Positions 29,442-36,945 of a DNA stretch of 64,000 bases are shown here, one piece after another (the first letter of the stretch is position 1; the number at the start of each line of letters is the position of its first letter). The stretch is from Spirosoma rigui (lineage in GTDB: Bacteria; Bacteroidota; Bacteroidia; Cytophagales; Spirosomataceae), in contig NZ_CP020105.1 of the NCBI RefSeq assembly GCF_002067135.1, positions 4,774,001 to 4,838,000 of the forward strand, read 5' to 3'. A program made the translations under genes and the position numbers. The notes under the pieces are model-generated. The model did not search any database. It worked only from the letters and a program-made list of their open reading frames with translations, and was not told where the DNA came from.

Positions 29442-29482
29442 AAAACACCCCTGCCAGCGCGATCGCCAGACAGGGGTGTTTT
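29442..29482. terminator. Bidirectional terminator between maoC and the histone H1-like gene
   Basis: A perfect 12-bp stem, aaaacacccctg (29442-29453) with caggggtgtttt (29471-29482), encloses a 17-nt loop. Its A/T ends serve both converging genes. Confidence 0.82.
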
Positions 29483-29512
29483 GCGTTTTGGCCGGAGAGG
29501 CCGGTAAACTGC

Positions 29513-29698
29513 TTACGCTTTTTCAGCGCTGTTCTTGGTATCCTGAACTTCCGAACGAATGGCTTGAGCCAGCGTCTTCAAATCCTGCATTCCTTTACGA
29601 ACGCGGGTACCGGCAGCCTGGTTTTTCTTGTCGTAGAACTTCTCGAAATCACCCTCGAGCGACATAATCAAATTCTTTACTTCATCGAAGCGTGCCAT
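29513..29698 (-). CDS. Histone H1-like small protein
   Basis: This 61-aa protein resembles the short HC1/histone H1-like proteins common in Bacteroidota. It is mostly helical: RFDEVKNLIMSLEGDFEKF followed by a basic stretch NQAAGTRVRKGMQDLKTLAQ. The C-terminal Ala/Lys-rich DNA-binding tail of larger histone H1-like proteins is nearly absent, so it may be only the N-terminal helical domain. The ATG at 29698 (MARF) is preferred; one at 29710 would add four residues. A nucleoid role is inferred from family resemblance. Confidence 0.75.
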   Translation of the reverse strand: MARFDEVKNLIMSLEGDFEKFYDKKNQAAGTRVRKGMQDLKTLAQAIRSEVQDTKNSAEKA

Positions 29699-29842
29699 AG
29701 CAATGTGCATGGGTTTAAGGTGAAAAAATGCCCAAATTCCGCTAAAAACGCGGTTTTACGGCTGAAATTTAGTCATTCTACCATACAGCGCAATAGATGG
29801 AACAAAAAAATAGGCGAAAAATGCAACTTTTAGGCAAAAACC

Positions 29843-31147
29843 CTACTCAGTGGCTGCTTCTGCCGATACTTCCAGCGTTTCCGGGGCAATTTGGTCGGTA
29901 TTTTGGCGGTAAACACCCCGCTCCAGCTTGTCGGCTACAGACGAGAACGCATCAAGGGTAAACTGCACGTCTTCGAGGGTGTGCGCAGCCGTTGGAATGA
30001 TACGAAGCATAACGATCTCTTTCGGTACTACGGGATACACAACGATGGAGCAGAAAATACCGTGATTTTCGCGGAGATCCCGGATCATCAGGGTCACTTC
30101 GGGCACGCCCCCCTTCAGGTTCTGAAGCAGGACCGGCGTCACCGGCGACTGTGTATCGCCAATGTTGAACCCGCGCTCGCGCAGGCCATTTTGCATCGCC
30201 CGTACGTTAGCCCAGAGCTTGTCGCGGAACTCCGACGAGTTGCGGATCATCTCCAGTCGCTTCAGGCCACCTACTACATACGGCATCGGCAACGCTTTCG
30301 CGTAGGTCTGCGACCGCATGTTATACTTGAGGTACATGATGATGTCGTGGTCGGCGGCAATGAACGCCCCGATCGCAGCCATCGATTTGGCGAAGGTCGA
30401 AAAGTACAGGTCGATTCCGTCCTGGCAACCCAGCAGTTCACCCACCCCCGCGCCGGTCTCGCCCATGGTACCAAAACCATGTGCATCGTCAACCAGCAGC
30501 CGGAACTCATATTTCTCTTTCAGGGCAACGATCTTATCCAGGCTACCCACTTTACCCGACATGCCAAACACCCCTTCGGTAATGACGAGGATGCTACCGC
30601 CTTTCTCGGCCGCTTTCCGGGTAGCACGCTGGAGATTTTTCTCCAGACTGGCCATATCGTTGTGGTTGAATTTGTAGTACTCACCCATCTTAGCCTTGTG
30701 CAGACGGATACCGTCGATCAGGCAGGCGTGGCACTCTGCGTCATAAACAATCACGTCGCGGTGGTCAACGACCGCTTCAATAGCCGACATGACACCCTGG
30801 TAGCCGTAGTTGAGCAGGAATGAATCTTCCTTGCCAACAAACGCAGCCAGTTCTTTTTCGAATTGTTCATGCAGGTCGCTGTTACCCGACATCATGCGGG
30901 CACCCATTGGATAGGCCAGCCCCCACTGCTCAGACGCTTCGGCGTCGGCTTTCCGGATCTCGGGGTGGTTCGCTAAACCCAGATAGTTGTTGAGGCTCCA
31001 GTTCAGCACCTCTTTCCCCTGGAACCGCATGTGCGGGCCCAGCTCTCCTTCGAGTTTAGGAAATGCAAAATAATGGTGACCGTTAAACTCCCGTGACGGC
31101 GACCCGATTGGACCTAGATTGGTGCGCAGTTTCTCAAATAAATCCAC
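29843..31147 (-). CDS. Alpha-oxoamine synthase (serine palmitoyltransferase / KBL-like)
   Basis: This 434-aa PLP enzyme joins an amino acid to an acyl thioester with decarboxylation. The AOS hallmarks are present: substrate-pocket LNNYLGLANHP (about 52-62), MSGNSDLHEQFEKELAAFVGK, DAECHACLIDGIR, the LVDDAHGFGTMG cofactor motif (Asp221-His223) and the Schiff-base Lys254 in FSTFAKSM. Candidates are serine palmitoyltransferase (sphingolipids), a cysteate-using enzyme (capnine/sulfonolipids) or 2-amino-3-ketobutyrate ligase. The extended C-terminal tail of about 30 acidic residues is unusual. It starts with GTG behind a full -33/-7 promoter. No other lipid gene is adjacent. Confidence 0.82.
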   Translation of the reverse strand: MDLFEKLRTNLGPIGSPSREFNGHHYFAFPKLEGELGPHMRFQGKEVLNWSLNNYLGLANHPEIRKADAEASEQWGLAYPMGARMMSGNSDLHEQFEKELAAFVGKEDSFLLNYGYQGVMSAIEAVVDHRDVIVYDAECHACLIDGIRLHKAKMGEYYKFNHNDMASLEKNLQRATRKAAEKGGSILVITEGVFGMSGKVGSLDKIVALKEKYEFRLLVDDAHGFGTMGETGAGVGELLGCQDGIDLYFSTFAKSMAAIGAFIAADHDIIMYLKYNMRSQTYAKALPMPYVVGGLKRLEMIRNSSEFRDKLWANVRAMQNGLRERGFNIGDTQSPVTPVLLQNLKGGVPEVTLMIRDLRENHGIFCSIVVYPVVPKEIVMLRIIPTAAHTLEDVQFTLDAFSSVADKLERGVYRQNTDQIAPETLEVSAEAATE

Positions 31148-31197
31148 TTATTGATATAGTTTAGCGGGCTAATACCCTGTTTATTACGCGGTAAGTG

Positions 31198-31228
31198 CAA
31201 AAATACGCCGAAGTTCTTGGACTACAAA
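31198..31228 (-). promoter_or_regulatory. Full -33/-7 Bacteroidota promoter for the alpha-oxoamine synthase
   Basis: On the minus strand TTTG (31228-31225) is followed after exactly 19 bp by TATTTTTG (31205-31198). This matches the Bacteroidota sigma consensus in both boxes. The predicted leader before the GTG at 31147 is about 45 nt. Confidence 0.72.
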
Positions 31229-31402
31229 TCGAATCGGCGAATTTCAGCAGCACTACCGCTGTATGAAGACGTAGGCGCTATTTTCGCAAATTGATTCATC
31301 GCGTGCTCGTTCATTACGGCTTTATTGCGTAAATCGGCCTGTTAACGCACCTTATCACTGGACTTCTCAACATCATCCGCGAACTGAACGTTCTTACTTC
31401 AT

Positions 31403-32908
31403 ATGCCTACAATTCATAAGCTGCTGGTTGCCAACCGGGGCGAGATAGCACTGCGAGTCATGCGCACAGCCCGCGAAATGGGCATTAAAACCGTAGCCAT
31501 TTATTCCGAAGCCGACCGGAATGCACTGCACGTTCGCTACGCCGACGAAGCCGTATGCGTGGGGCCGGCCCCATCGGCCGAATCTTACCTCCGGGCCGAT
31601 GCCATCATCGACGTGTGCCGTCAGCTCAACGTCGATGCCATTCATCCCGGCTACGGTTTCCTCTCCGAAAATGCCAACTTCGCCCGGCTGGTCCGGGAGG
31701 CCGGCCTTATCTTCGTTGGCCCGTCGCCCGAAGCCATTGAGGTCATGGGTAGTAAACTGGCCGCCAAAGCTGCCGTTGCTGCCTACGATATTCCCATGGT
31801 ACCCGGAACCCCATCGGCCATCACCGACCGTTCCGAAGCCCGAACCATATCGGCCCAGATTGGCTACCCCGTGCTGATCAAGGCCAGCGCCGGTGGGGGC
31901 GGCAAAGGCATGCGGGTGGTCGAAAACGATGCCGAATTTGACGAACAGATGGACCGGGCCGTCAGTGAAGCCATCTCGGCCTTCGGCGATGGGTCGGTGT
32001 TCATCGAGAAATACGTAACCTCCCCCCGCCACATCGAAATTCAGGTGCTGGGCGATCAGCACGGGAATATCATTCACCTCTTTGAGCGCGAATGCTCCGT
32101 GCAGCGCCGGCACCAGAAAGTTGTCGAAGAAGCGCCCTCGGCCATTCTGACCCCCGAAATCCGGGAGGCTATGGGTCAGGCCGCCGTTGCTGTGGCGCGC
32201 GCCTGCGGCTACTACGGCGCGGGTACGGTTGAGTTCATCGTCAACGACAACCTCGACTTCTACTTCCTGGAGATGAACACCCGGCTTCAGGTGGAGCACC
32301 CCGTTACCGAGCAGATTACGGGCGTGGACCTGGTCCGGCAGATGATTTACATTGCCGAAGGTAAACCCCTGGCCATTAAGCAGGAGGACTTGCAGATCAA
32401 AGGGCACGCCATGGAAGTACGTGTTTACGCCGAAGACCCGGCTAACAACTTCCTGCCCGACGTGGGTACGCTGGATACCTACGTGCGGCCGCAGGGCAAC
32501 GGCGTTCGGGTCGACGATGGATTTGAGCAGGGTATGGCCATTCCTATTTATTACGACCCCATGATCGCCAAATTGATTACTTACGGCGATACCCGTGCCG
32601 AAGCCATTCAGAAGATGATCCGCGCCATCGACGAATACCAGATATCGGGCGTGCAGACAACGCTGCCCTTCGGCCGGTTTGTGATGGAACACGAGGCTTT
32701 CCGCAGCGGTCAGTTCGATACGGGTTTCGTTGGTCAGTATTTCACCCCCGACAAACTAACTCCTGCGCCATCCGCCGACGAGCCGGCACTGGCGGCCGTA
32801 CTGGCGGCTTACCTGATGGACACCAGCAAACCCAAAGTTGCCACCGTAGCAACCAACGGGGCGTCGGGTTCGGCCAGCAAGTGGAAAATGAACCGCTCCC
32901 GCTTGTAG
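31403..32908 (+). CDS. accC: Biotin carboxylase (acetyl/propionyl-CoA carboxylase subunit)
   Basis: This 501-aa ATP-grasp enzyme carboxylates biotin bound to a carrier protein, for malonyl-CoA or methylmalonyl-CoA synthesis. It has the N-terminal carboxylase domain (KLLVANRGEIALRVMR, 6-21), HPGYGFLSEN, the glycine-rich ATP loop KASAGGGGKGMR (about 158-169), EMNTRLQVEHPVTEQ and the C-terminal domain with FLPDVGTL. It is about 50 residues longer than E. coli AccC: a low-complexity tail rich in Ala, Ser and Thr replaces any biotinyl domain, and no AMKM motif is present. No accB or carboxyltransferase gene lies nearby, so its partners are elsewhere. Confidence 0.92.
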   Translation: MPTIHKLLVANRGEIALRVMRTAREMGIKTVAIYSEADRNALHVRYADEAVCVGPAPSAESYLRADAIIDVCRQLNVDAIHPGYGFLSENANFARLVREAGLIFVGPSPEAIEVMGSKLAAKAAVAAYDIPMVPGTPSAITDRSEARTISAQIGYPVLIKASAGGGGKGMRVVENDAEFDEQMDRAVSEAISAFGDGSVFIEKYVTSPRHIEIQVLGDQHGNIIHLFERECSVQRRHQKVVEEAPSAILTPEIREAMGQAAVAVARACGYYGAGTVEFIVNDNLDFYFLEMNTRLQVEHPVTEQITGVDLVRQMIYIAEGKPLAIKQEDLQIKGHAMEVRVYAEDPANNFLPDVGTLDTYVRPQGNGVRVDDGFEQGMAIPIYYDPMIAKLITYGDTRAEAIQKMIRAIDEYQISGVQTTLPFGRFVMEHEAFRSGQFDTGFVGQYFTPDKLTPAPSADEPALAAVLAAYLMDTSKPKVATVATNGASGSASKWKMNRSRL

Positions 32909-32976
32909 TCGGGCGGGAGCCGCCCAGTTGGGTGACTCCCGTTCTGTCCCGTTCGTCCGATTAACTCTGTACTCCC

Positions 32977-33501
32977 TTGACCATCCGACCTGCTACCGTA
33001 ACCGACGCGGCCCTACTCACCCAACTGTCGGCGACAACGATGCGCGAAGCGTTTGGCCCGCCCCATAATTCGGCCGATCTGGTCGAGGAATACCTCGAGT
33101 CGGCCATTACGGAACCGCTGCTGGCGGGCGAACTAGCCGACCCGAAGGCCTGGTTTTTCATGGCTGAAAGCGCGGACCACACCCCCATCGGTTATGTTAA
33201 ACTTCGCCGGCATACCCCACCCCGCCGGATGCCCCATCCCCACCGGCAACGTGCCGTTGAGATTCAGCGTATCTACCTCTTACAAACCCAGACGGGACAG
33301 GGTTATGGCAAACAGCTTATGGATTTCTGCCTCAACTGGGCCCGGTCGGCGGGGTATGGAGCCGTCTGGCTGGGTGTCTGGGAGCGAAACACGCGGGCAC
33401 TGACATTTTACCAGAAAACAGGCTTCGAGCGTTTTGGCTTTCACTATTTTCTGTTTGGCTCCGAACGCCAGCGGGATTTTTGGCTCTATAAAGTGTTATA
33501 G
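32977..33501 (+). CDS. GNAT-family N-acetyltransferase (TTG start)
   Basis: This 174-aa GNAT acetyltransferase has an unknown target. The fold starts TIRPATVTDAALLTQLSATT, carries VEIQRIYLLQTQTGQGYGKQLMD (about 90-112, with the acetyl-CoA loop QTGQGYG) and ends with the LGVWERNTRALTFYQKTGFE motif-B region. The TTG at 32977 is taken as the start because the family's first strand begins right there and no ATG precedes it in frame. It lies 68 bp after accC on the same strand and may share its transcript. Confidence 0.85.
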   Translation: MTIRPATVTDAALLTQLSATTMREAFGPPHNSADLVEEYLESAITEPLLAGELADPKAWFFMAESADHTPIGYVKLRRHTPPRRMPHPHRQRAVEIQRIYLLQTQTGQGYGKQLMDFCLNWARSAGYGAVWLGVWERNTRALTFYQKTGFERFGFHYFLFGSERQRDFWLYKVL

Positions 33502-33684
33502 GAACAGACATACAGCGTTAGCGTAGCGGCATACCCAGTTTAGTAGCCTGTGCGAATTAGTAGACAGTCGTTTATCGTAAAATGCGTACTTACACGTATA
33601 GATCAGAGCAATTGCATCGACTAATCGTTATACCCGGTTAAACCATCGACACTGGTCCGCTTCTAACCCGTACTTACTGTAACG

Positions 33685-35649
33685 ATGAACCAACTGTATC
33701 CACATGCCTACTGGTACGCACTTCGCTTCGGCCTGGTGTGGTTCCTCTGCTCGGTCATGTGCGGCACCGATACGCTGGCGCAGGTTGATTCGACAACGCG
33801 CAGTGAGAAAAGAGGAGCCACCGATTCGCTGGCTACCCCCTACTCCACCGTCACCGCCGACAGCGTGCTGATGCAGCGCGACAGCGTCTTTTATACGAAG
33901 CTTAAAACGAGTATGTACAAACGGCGGCTAACCCGCCAGCTTTATGATGCGGTGTTTCGCGACGTTTATAACAGCCGGGTCCGGACCGGTGAGGTCAACC
34001 AGATCGAAGTAAATCCGTTTACGATCTTCGAAGGGCGGATCATTGGCAGCATTTACATCCGGCGGCTGGGGGTTTTCGGGCAAACGGTCTACGACACCCT
34101 TCGGCAACCCGGCAACTGGGTGGAGCGCACCGGAAACCGCCTTCACGTTAATACCCGCGAGAATATCATTCGCCGGTCTTACCTGCTCTTCCAGGAGGGC
34201 GATGCTGTCAGCCCGAACGTGCTGCGTGATAACGAGCGGCTTCTGCGAAACACGTCGATCTTCCACGATGCCCGGATTCTGGTGCTGCCCCGCGAAGGAA
34301 GCCGCCAGTTCGTGGATGTCTACGTCATTACGCAGGACGTATGGTCGCTGCTGCCCACCGGCGGAGCGAGTGCATTGAACCGCTTCAGCGTGGGATTTGA
34401 ACAGCGTAACCTGCAGGGACTGGGCCACCAGCTCTACAGCCAGGTGACCTACGACGGGAACGACCCGCGCCAGAAAGCCGAGTACCGGGGTCGCTACACC
34501 GTTCCGTTCATTGGTAAGACTTTCCTGACAGCACAGGCGGAACTCTTGTACCTGCGCGATCTGAAACAGGCATCGGTGCGGCTGTTCCGGCCGTTTCTGA
34601 CGCCCGATACCAAATACGCCGGTTCGATCGAAATCAACCATACCCGCGTCAACGACCGAGTTATCACCCGAACAGACTGCGTCCTCGTCGCTCCGCTCCG
34701 CTATAATTACTCCGATGTATGGTTTGGCCGGTCATTCCGGCTTTTCTACCGCCAGCAGAACTCGGACGAAAAAGGCCGGTCGCGGCTCATCGTCGCCATT
34801 CGCAATACCAATTACGAATATACGGGTCGCCCCGCCGTAACGGCCGATACCAACCAGCGGTACCAGGATAGCCGGACAACGCTGTTCAGCGTTGGTTTTT
34901 CCCGGCGTAAGTATACCCGCGACGTACTTATTTATGGATTTGGCCGTACGGAGGACGTGCCGATCGGCGAATCCATTGCGGCCGTTATTGGCTTCGATAA
35001 TGCCGAACTGGGCCAGCGGTTATACACCGGACTGAACTTCTCGCAGGGCAAATACGTACGGCGGATCGGCTACGTGTATGGCCTGGTCAGTCTGGGGGGC
35101 TACACCCGAACCAAGGGAATCGAGCAGAGTGTCATCTCACTGGAGTCGAACTATTTCAGTCCACTTCTGAAAACGAAATGGGGTAATATGCGCCATTTTT
35201 TCAATACCCGTTTTACGACGGGTATCAACCGATTCGAGAACGAATACATCACCCTGGGCAGTTCGGGCAGCGGGATCAACACCGACGGAATCGGGATCAA
35301 CAGCGATGCCCTGCGCGGCACCAAACGCTGGCTCATCAATTACGAAAATATCCTGTTCTCCCGCCTGAGCCTGGTGGGCTTCCGGGTTGCGTTCATTTCA
35401 TTTGCCAATGTGGGACTGGTTAGCTTCCCGGATCGCTCCCTGCTGCGTGGACCATTGTACCAGGGCTATGGCATTGGCTTCCGGCTACGGAACGAGAACC
35501 TGACGTTCAACAGTTTTCAGATCCGACTCTCTTATTTCCCCAACATTCCGGGCAACCGGGTGCCCTTCCGAAACTCGTTCGAGGGCGTTCCGGCCCTGCG
35601 GTTCCGGGATTTCGATCTGTCGGCCCCTTTGATCGTCCCTTACCGGTGA
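33685..35649 (+). CDS. Outer-membrane Omp85/BamA-like barrel protein
   Basis: This 654-aa outer-membrane protein has a signal peptide of about 33 residues (ending LAQ). A POTRA-like region (about 105-235) contains IIGSIYIRRLGVFGQTVYDT and NIIRRSYLLFQEGDAVSPNVL, the typical FtsQ/POTRA beta-alpha pattern. A transmembrane barrel (about 240-654) carries DALRGTKRWLINYENIL, the conserved Omp85 strand pair, and the GYGIGFRLRNENL segment. It is shorter than BamA and has a single POTRA, so it may belong to a Bacteroidota-specific branch that assembles or exports proteins or lipids. The client is unknown, and it stands alone in its transcript. Confidence 0.8.
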   Translation: MNQLYPHAYWYALRFGLVWFLCSVMCGTDTLAQVDSTTRSEKRGATDSLATPYSTVTADSVLMQRDSVFYTKLKTSMYKRRLTRQLYDAVFRDVYNSRVRTGEVNQIEVNPFTIFEGRIIGSIYIRRLGVFGQTVYDTLRQPGNWVERTGNRLHVNTRENIIRRSYLLFQEGDAVSPNVLRDNERLLRNTSIFHDARILVLPREGSRQFVDVYVITQDVWSLLPTGGASALNRFSVGFEQRNLQGLGHQLYSQVTYDGNDPRQKAEYRGRYTVPFIGKTFLTAQAELLYLRDLKQASVRLFRPFLTPDTKYAGSIEINHTRVNDRVITRTDCVLVAPLRYNYSDVWFGRSFRLFYRQQNSDEKGRSRLIVAIRNTNYEYTGRPAVTADTNQRYQDSRTTLFSVGFSRRKYTRDVLIYGFGRTEDVPIGESIAAVIGFDNAELGQRLYTGLNFSQGKYVRRIGYVYGLVSLGGYTRTKGIEQSVISLESNYFSPLLKTKWGNMRHFFNTRFTTGINRFENEYITLGSSGSGINTDGIGINSDALRGTKRWLINYENILFSRLSLVGFRVAFISFANVGLVSFPDRSLLRGPLYQGYGIGFRLRNENLTFNSFQIRLSYFPNIPGNRVPFRNSFEGVPALRFRDFDLSAPLIVPYR

Positions 35650-35696
35650 TCACCAACGGTACAGACAAAAAAAACAAAATAAAAATGTATATAATG

Positions 35697-35728
35697 TTGC
35701 TACATTAAATGTCGATGCACTATATTTG
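35697..35728 (+). promoter_or_regulatory. marR promoter with leaderless geometry
   Basis: TTG (35697-35699), a 21-bp spacer, then TATATTTG (35721-35728). Only four bases (catc) separate the -7 box from the ATG at 35733, so transcription should start at or next to the A of the start codon. Confidence 0.6.
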
Positions 35729-35732
35729 CATC

Positions 35733-36188
35733 ATGTCAATCGAAACAGACATTAAGCAAACCGTACCGTTCCAGTCGCCCTATCACCGGGTGATGGTCAA
35801 CCTGATGTACACCAGCAACTGGGTAGCTGACAGCCAGATGCGTGTACTGAAACCGTTCGGGCTAACGTTGCAGCAATACAACGTACTGCGTATCCTGCGG
35901 GGGCAGCACCCGAACCCGGTCAAGGTAAGTGACATTACCGAGCGCATGCTCGATAAGATGTCGAACGCTTCGCGGCTGGTCGATAAGCTCGTTGCCAAGA
36001 AGCTCGTGCTTCGGACCGAGTGTCCCAGCGACCGGCGGGCGGTAGACGTAGTGATTACCGATCAGGGATTGGCCTTGCTGAAACGGCTGGACGTTCACCA
36101 GGCAAAATGGGACGTGACGCAGGGAGGCAAGTTAACCGAGGAGGAAGCTACCTACCTCAGCCAGTTACTCGACAGGCTCCGGGCCTGA
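35733..36188 (+). CDS. MarR-family transcriptional regulator
   Basis: This 151-aa winged-helix dimer should sense a small ligand and repress nearby genes. After an N-terminal helix, the MarR core reads FGLTLQQYNVLRILRG (about 43-58), followed by recognition-helix and wing region ERMLDKMSNASRLVDKLVAKKLVLRTECPSD, split here as EKM...SRLVDKL and LRTECPSDRRAVDVVIT. The start MSIETDIKQ is chosen because the ATG at 35709 lies upstream of the -7 box. YceI follows 56 bp downstream, a pairing often seen in Bacteroidota, so it probably controls yceI and itself. Confidence 0.88.
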   Translation: MSIETDIKQTVPFQSPYHRVMVNLMYTSNWVADSQMRVLKPFGLTLQQYNVLRILRGQHPNPVKVSDITERMLDKMSNASRLVDKLVAKKLVLRTECPSDRRAVDVVITDQGLALLKRLDVHQAKWDVTQGGKLTEEEATYLSQLLDRLRA

Positions 36189-36244
36189 TACACCGTATTA
36201 CCAAGTCAATTACATACAGTACAATCTCTCAGAAAAACAACACC

Positions 36245-36853
36245 ATGAAAACACGTCAGTTTCTGGCTGGTTTAGTCGCCGTAGCGGTGATGGTCAGCGC
36301 ATCGGCCTTTGTAGGTCCCGGCAAAAAAGCAACGACTTACAAAGTCGACGCCCAGAAAAGCATTCTAAACTGGAATGGCAAAAAAGTTACCGGTGAGCAC
36401 AGCGGTACGATCAAGGTAAGCGATGGCGTCCTGATGGTCGATGGCGGTAAGCTGTCGGGGGGTACGTTCACGTTCGACATGAACAGCATCGTTAATACCG
36501 ACCTGACCGATCCCGGCTACAACGCCAAATTCATCGGACACATGAAGTCGGAGGATTTCTTCAATACGGCAAAATTCCCAACCTCGACGTTCAAGGTTAC
36601 CAAGGTAACGCCGAAGGGTGGCGATGCGTATGACATTACGGGTAACATGACCATCAAAGGCATCACCAACGCAGTAACGTTCCCGGCTACCGTTAAAATG
36701 GCGGGCAACACCATTACGGCCGATGGCAAAGCAACCCTCGACCGGACAAAGTACGACATCCGGTATGGTTCGAAGTCGTTCTTCGAAAACATTGGCGACA
36801 AAGCGATCTACGACGATTTCACGGTTGAGATCAAACTGGTAGCTTCGAAATAA
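36245..36853 (+). CDS. YceI-family periplasmic lipid-binding protein
   Basis: This 202-aa secreted lipocalin-like beta-barrel belongs to the YceI family, whose members bind isoprenoid or other long hydrophobic molecules and are often stress-induced. Signal peptide about 1-22 (SASAFVG). The YceI signatures are present: TYKVDAQKSILNWNGKKVTGEHSG, split here as YKVDAQKSILNWNGKK and GEHSGTIKVSDG, then MKSEDFFNTAKFPTSTF (about 96-112) and the TLDRTKYDIRYGS C-terminal strand pair. The ATG at 36245 is the only start giving the signal peptide. It is the second gene after marR and ends in a strong terminator. Confidence 0.9.
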   Translation: MKTRQFLAGLVAVAVMVSASAFVGPGKKATTYKVDAQKSILNWNGKKVTGEHSGTIKVSDGVLMVDGGKLSGGTFTFDMNSIVNTDLTDPGYNAKFIGHMKSEDFFNTAKFPTSTFKVTKVTPKGGDAYDITGNMTIKGITNAVTFPATVKMAGNTITADGKATLDRTKYDIRYGSKSFFENIGDKAIYDDFTVEIKLVASK

Positions 36854-36876
36854 GCGTCCTACCGTACTACACTACC

Positions 36877-36911
36877 ATCCCCGGTACCCAACGGTGCCGG
36901 GGATTTTTTTT
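36877..36911 (+). terminator. Rho-independent terminator after yceI
   Basis: Arms atccccggtacc (36877-36888) and ggtgccggggat (36893-36904) form a 12-bp stem with one wobble around a caac loop, followed by a T run. Confidence 0.88.
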
Positions 36912-36945
36912 ATAAAAGTCCGCTGTCAGCGGGCAACTCCCTGTC

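Noticed and set aside
29891-30823. A 310-codon open frame antisense to the alpha-oxoamine synthase
   Set aside because: It lies wholly inside a gene with full catalytic motifs.
31279-31286. TATTTTCG upstream of accC as a -7 promoter box
   Set aside because: One mismatch to TAnnTTTG and more than 110 bp from the start codon; too weak to list.
31394-32692. A 432-codon open frame antisense to accC
   Set aside because: accC is unmistakable in the other frame; the antisense product has no recognisable fold or signal and is rich in His/Gly in the way of mirrored codons.
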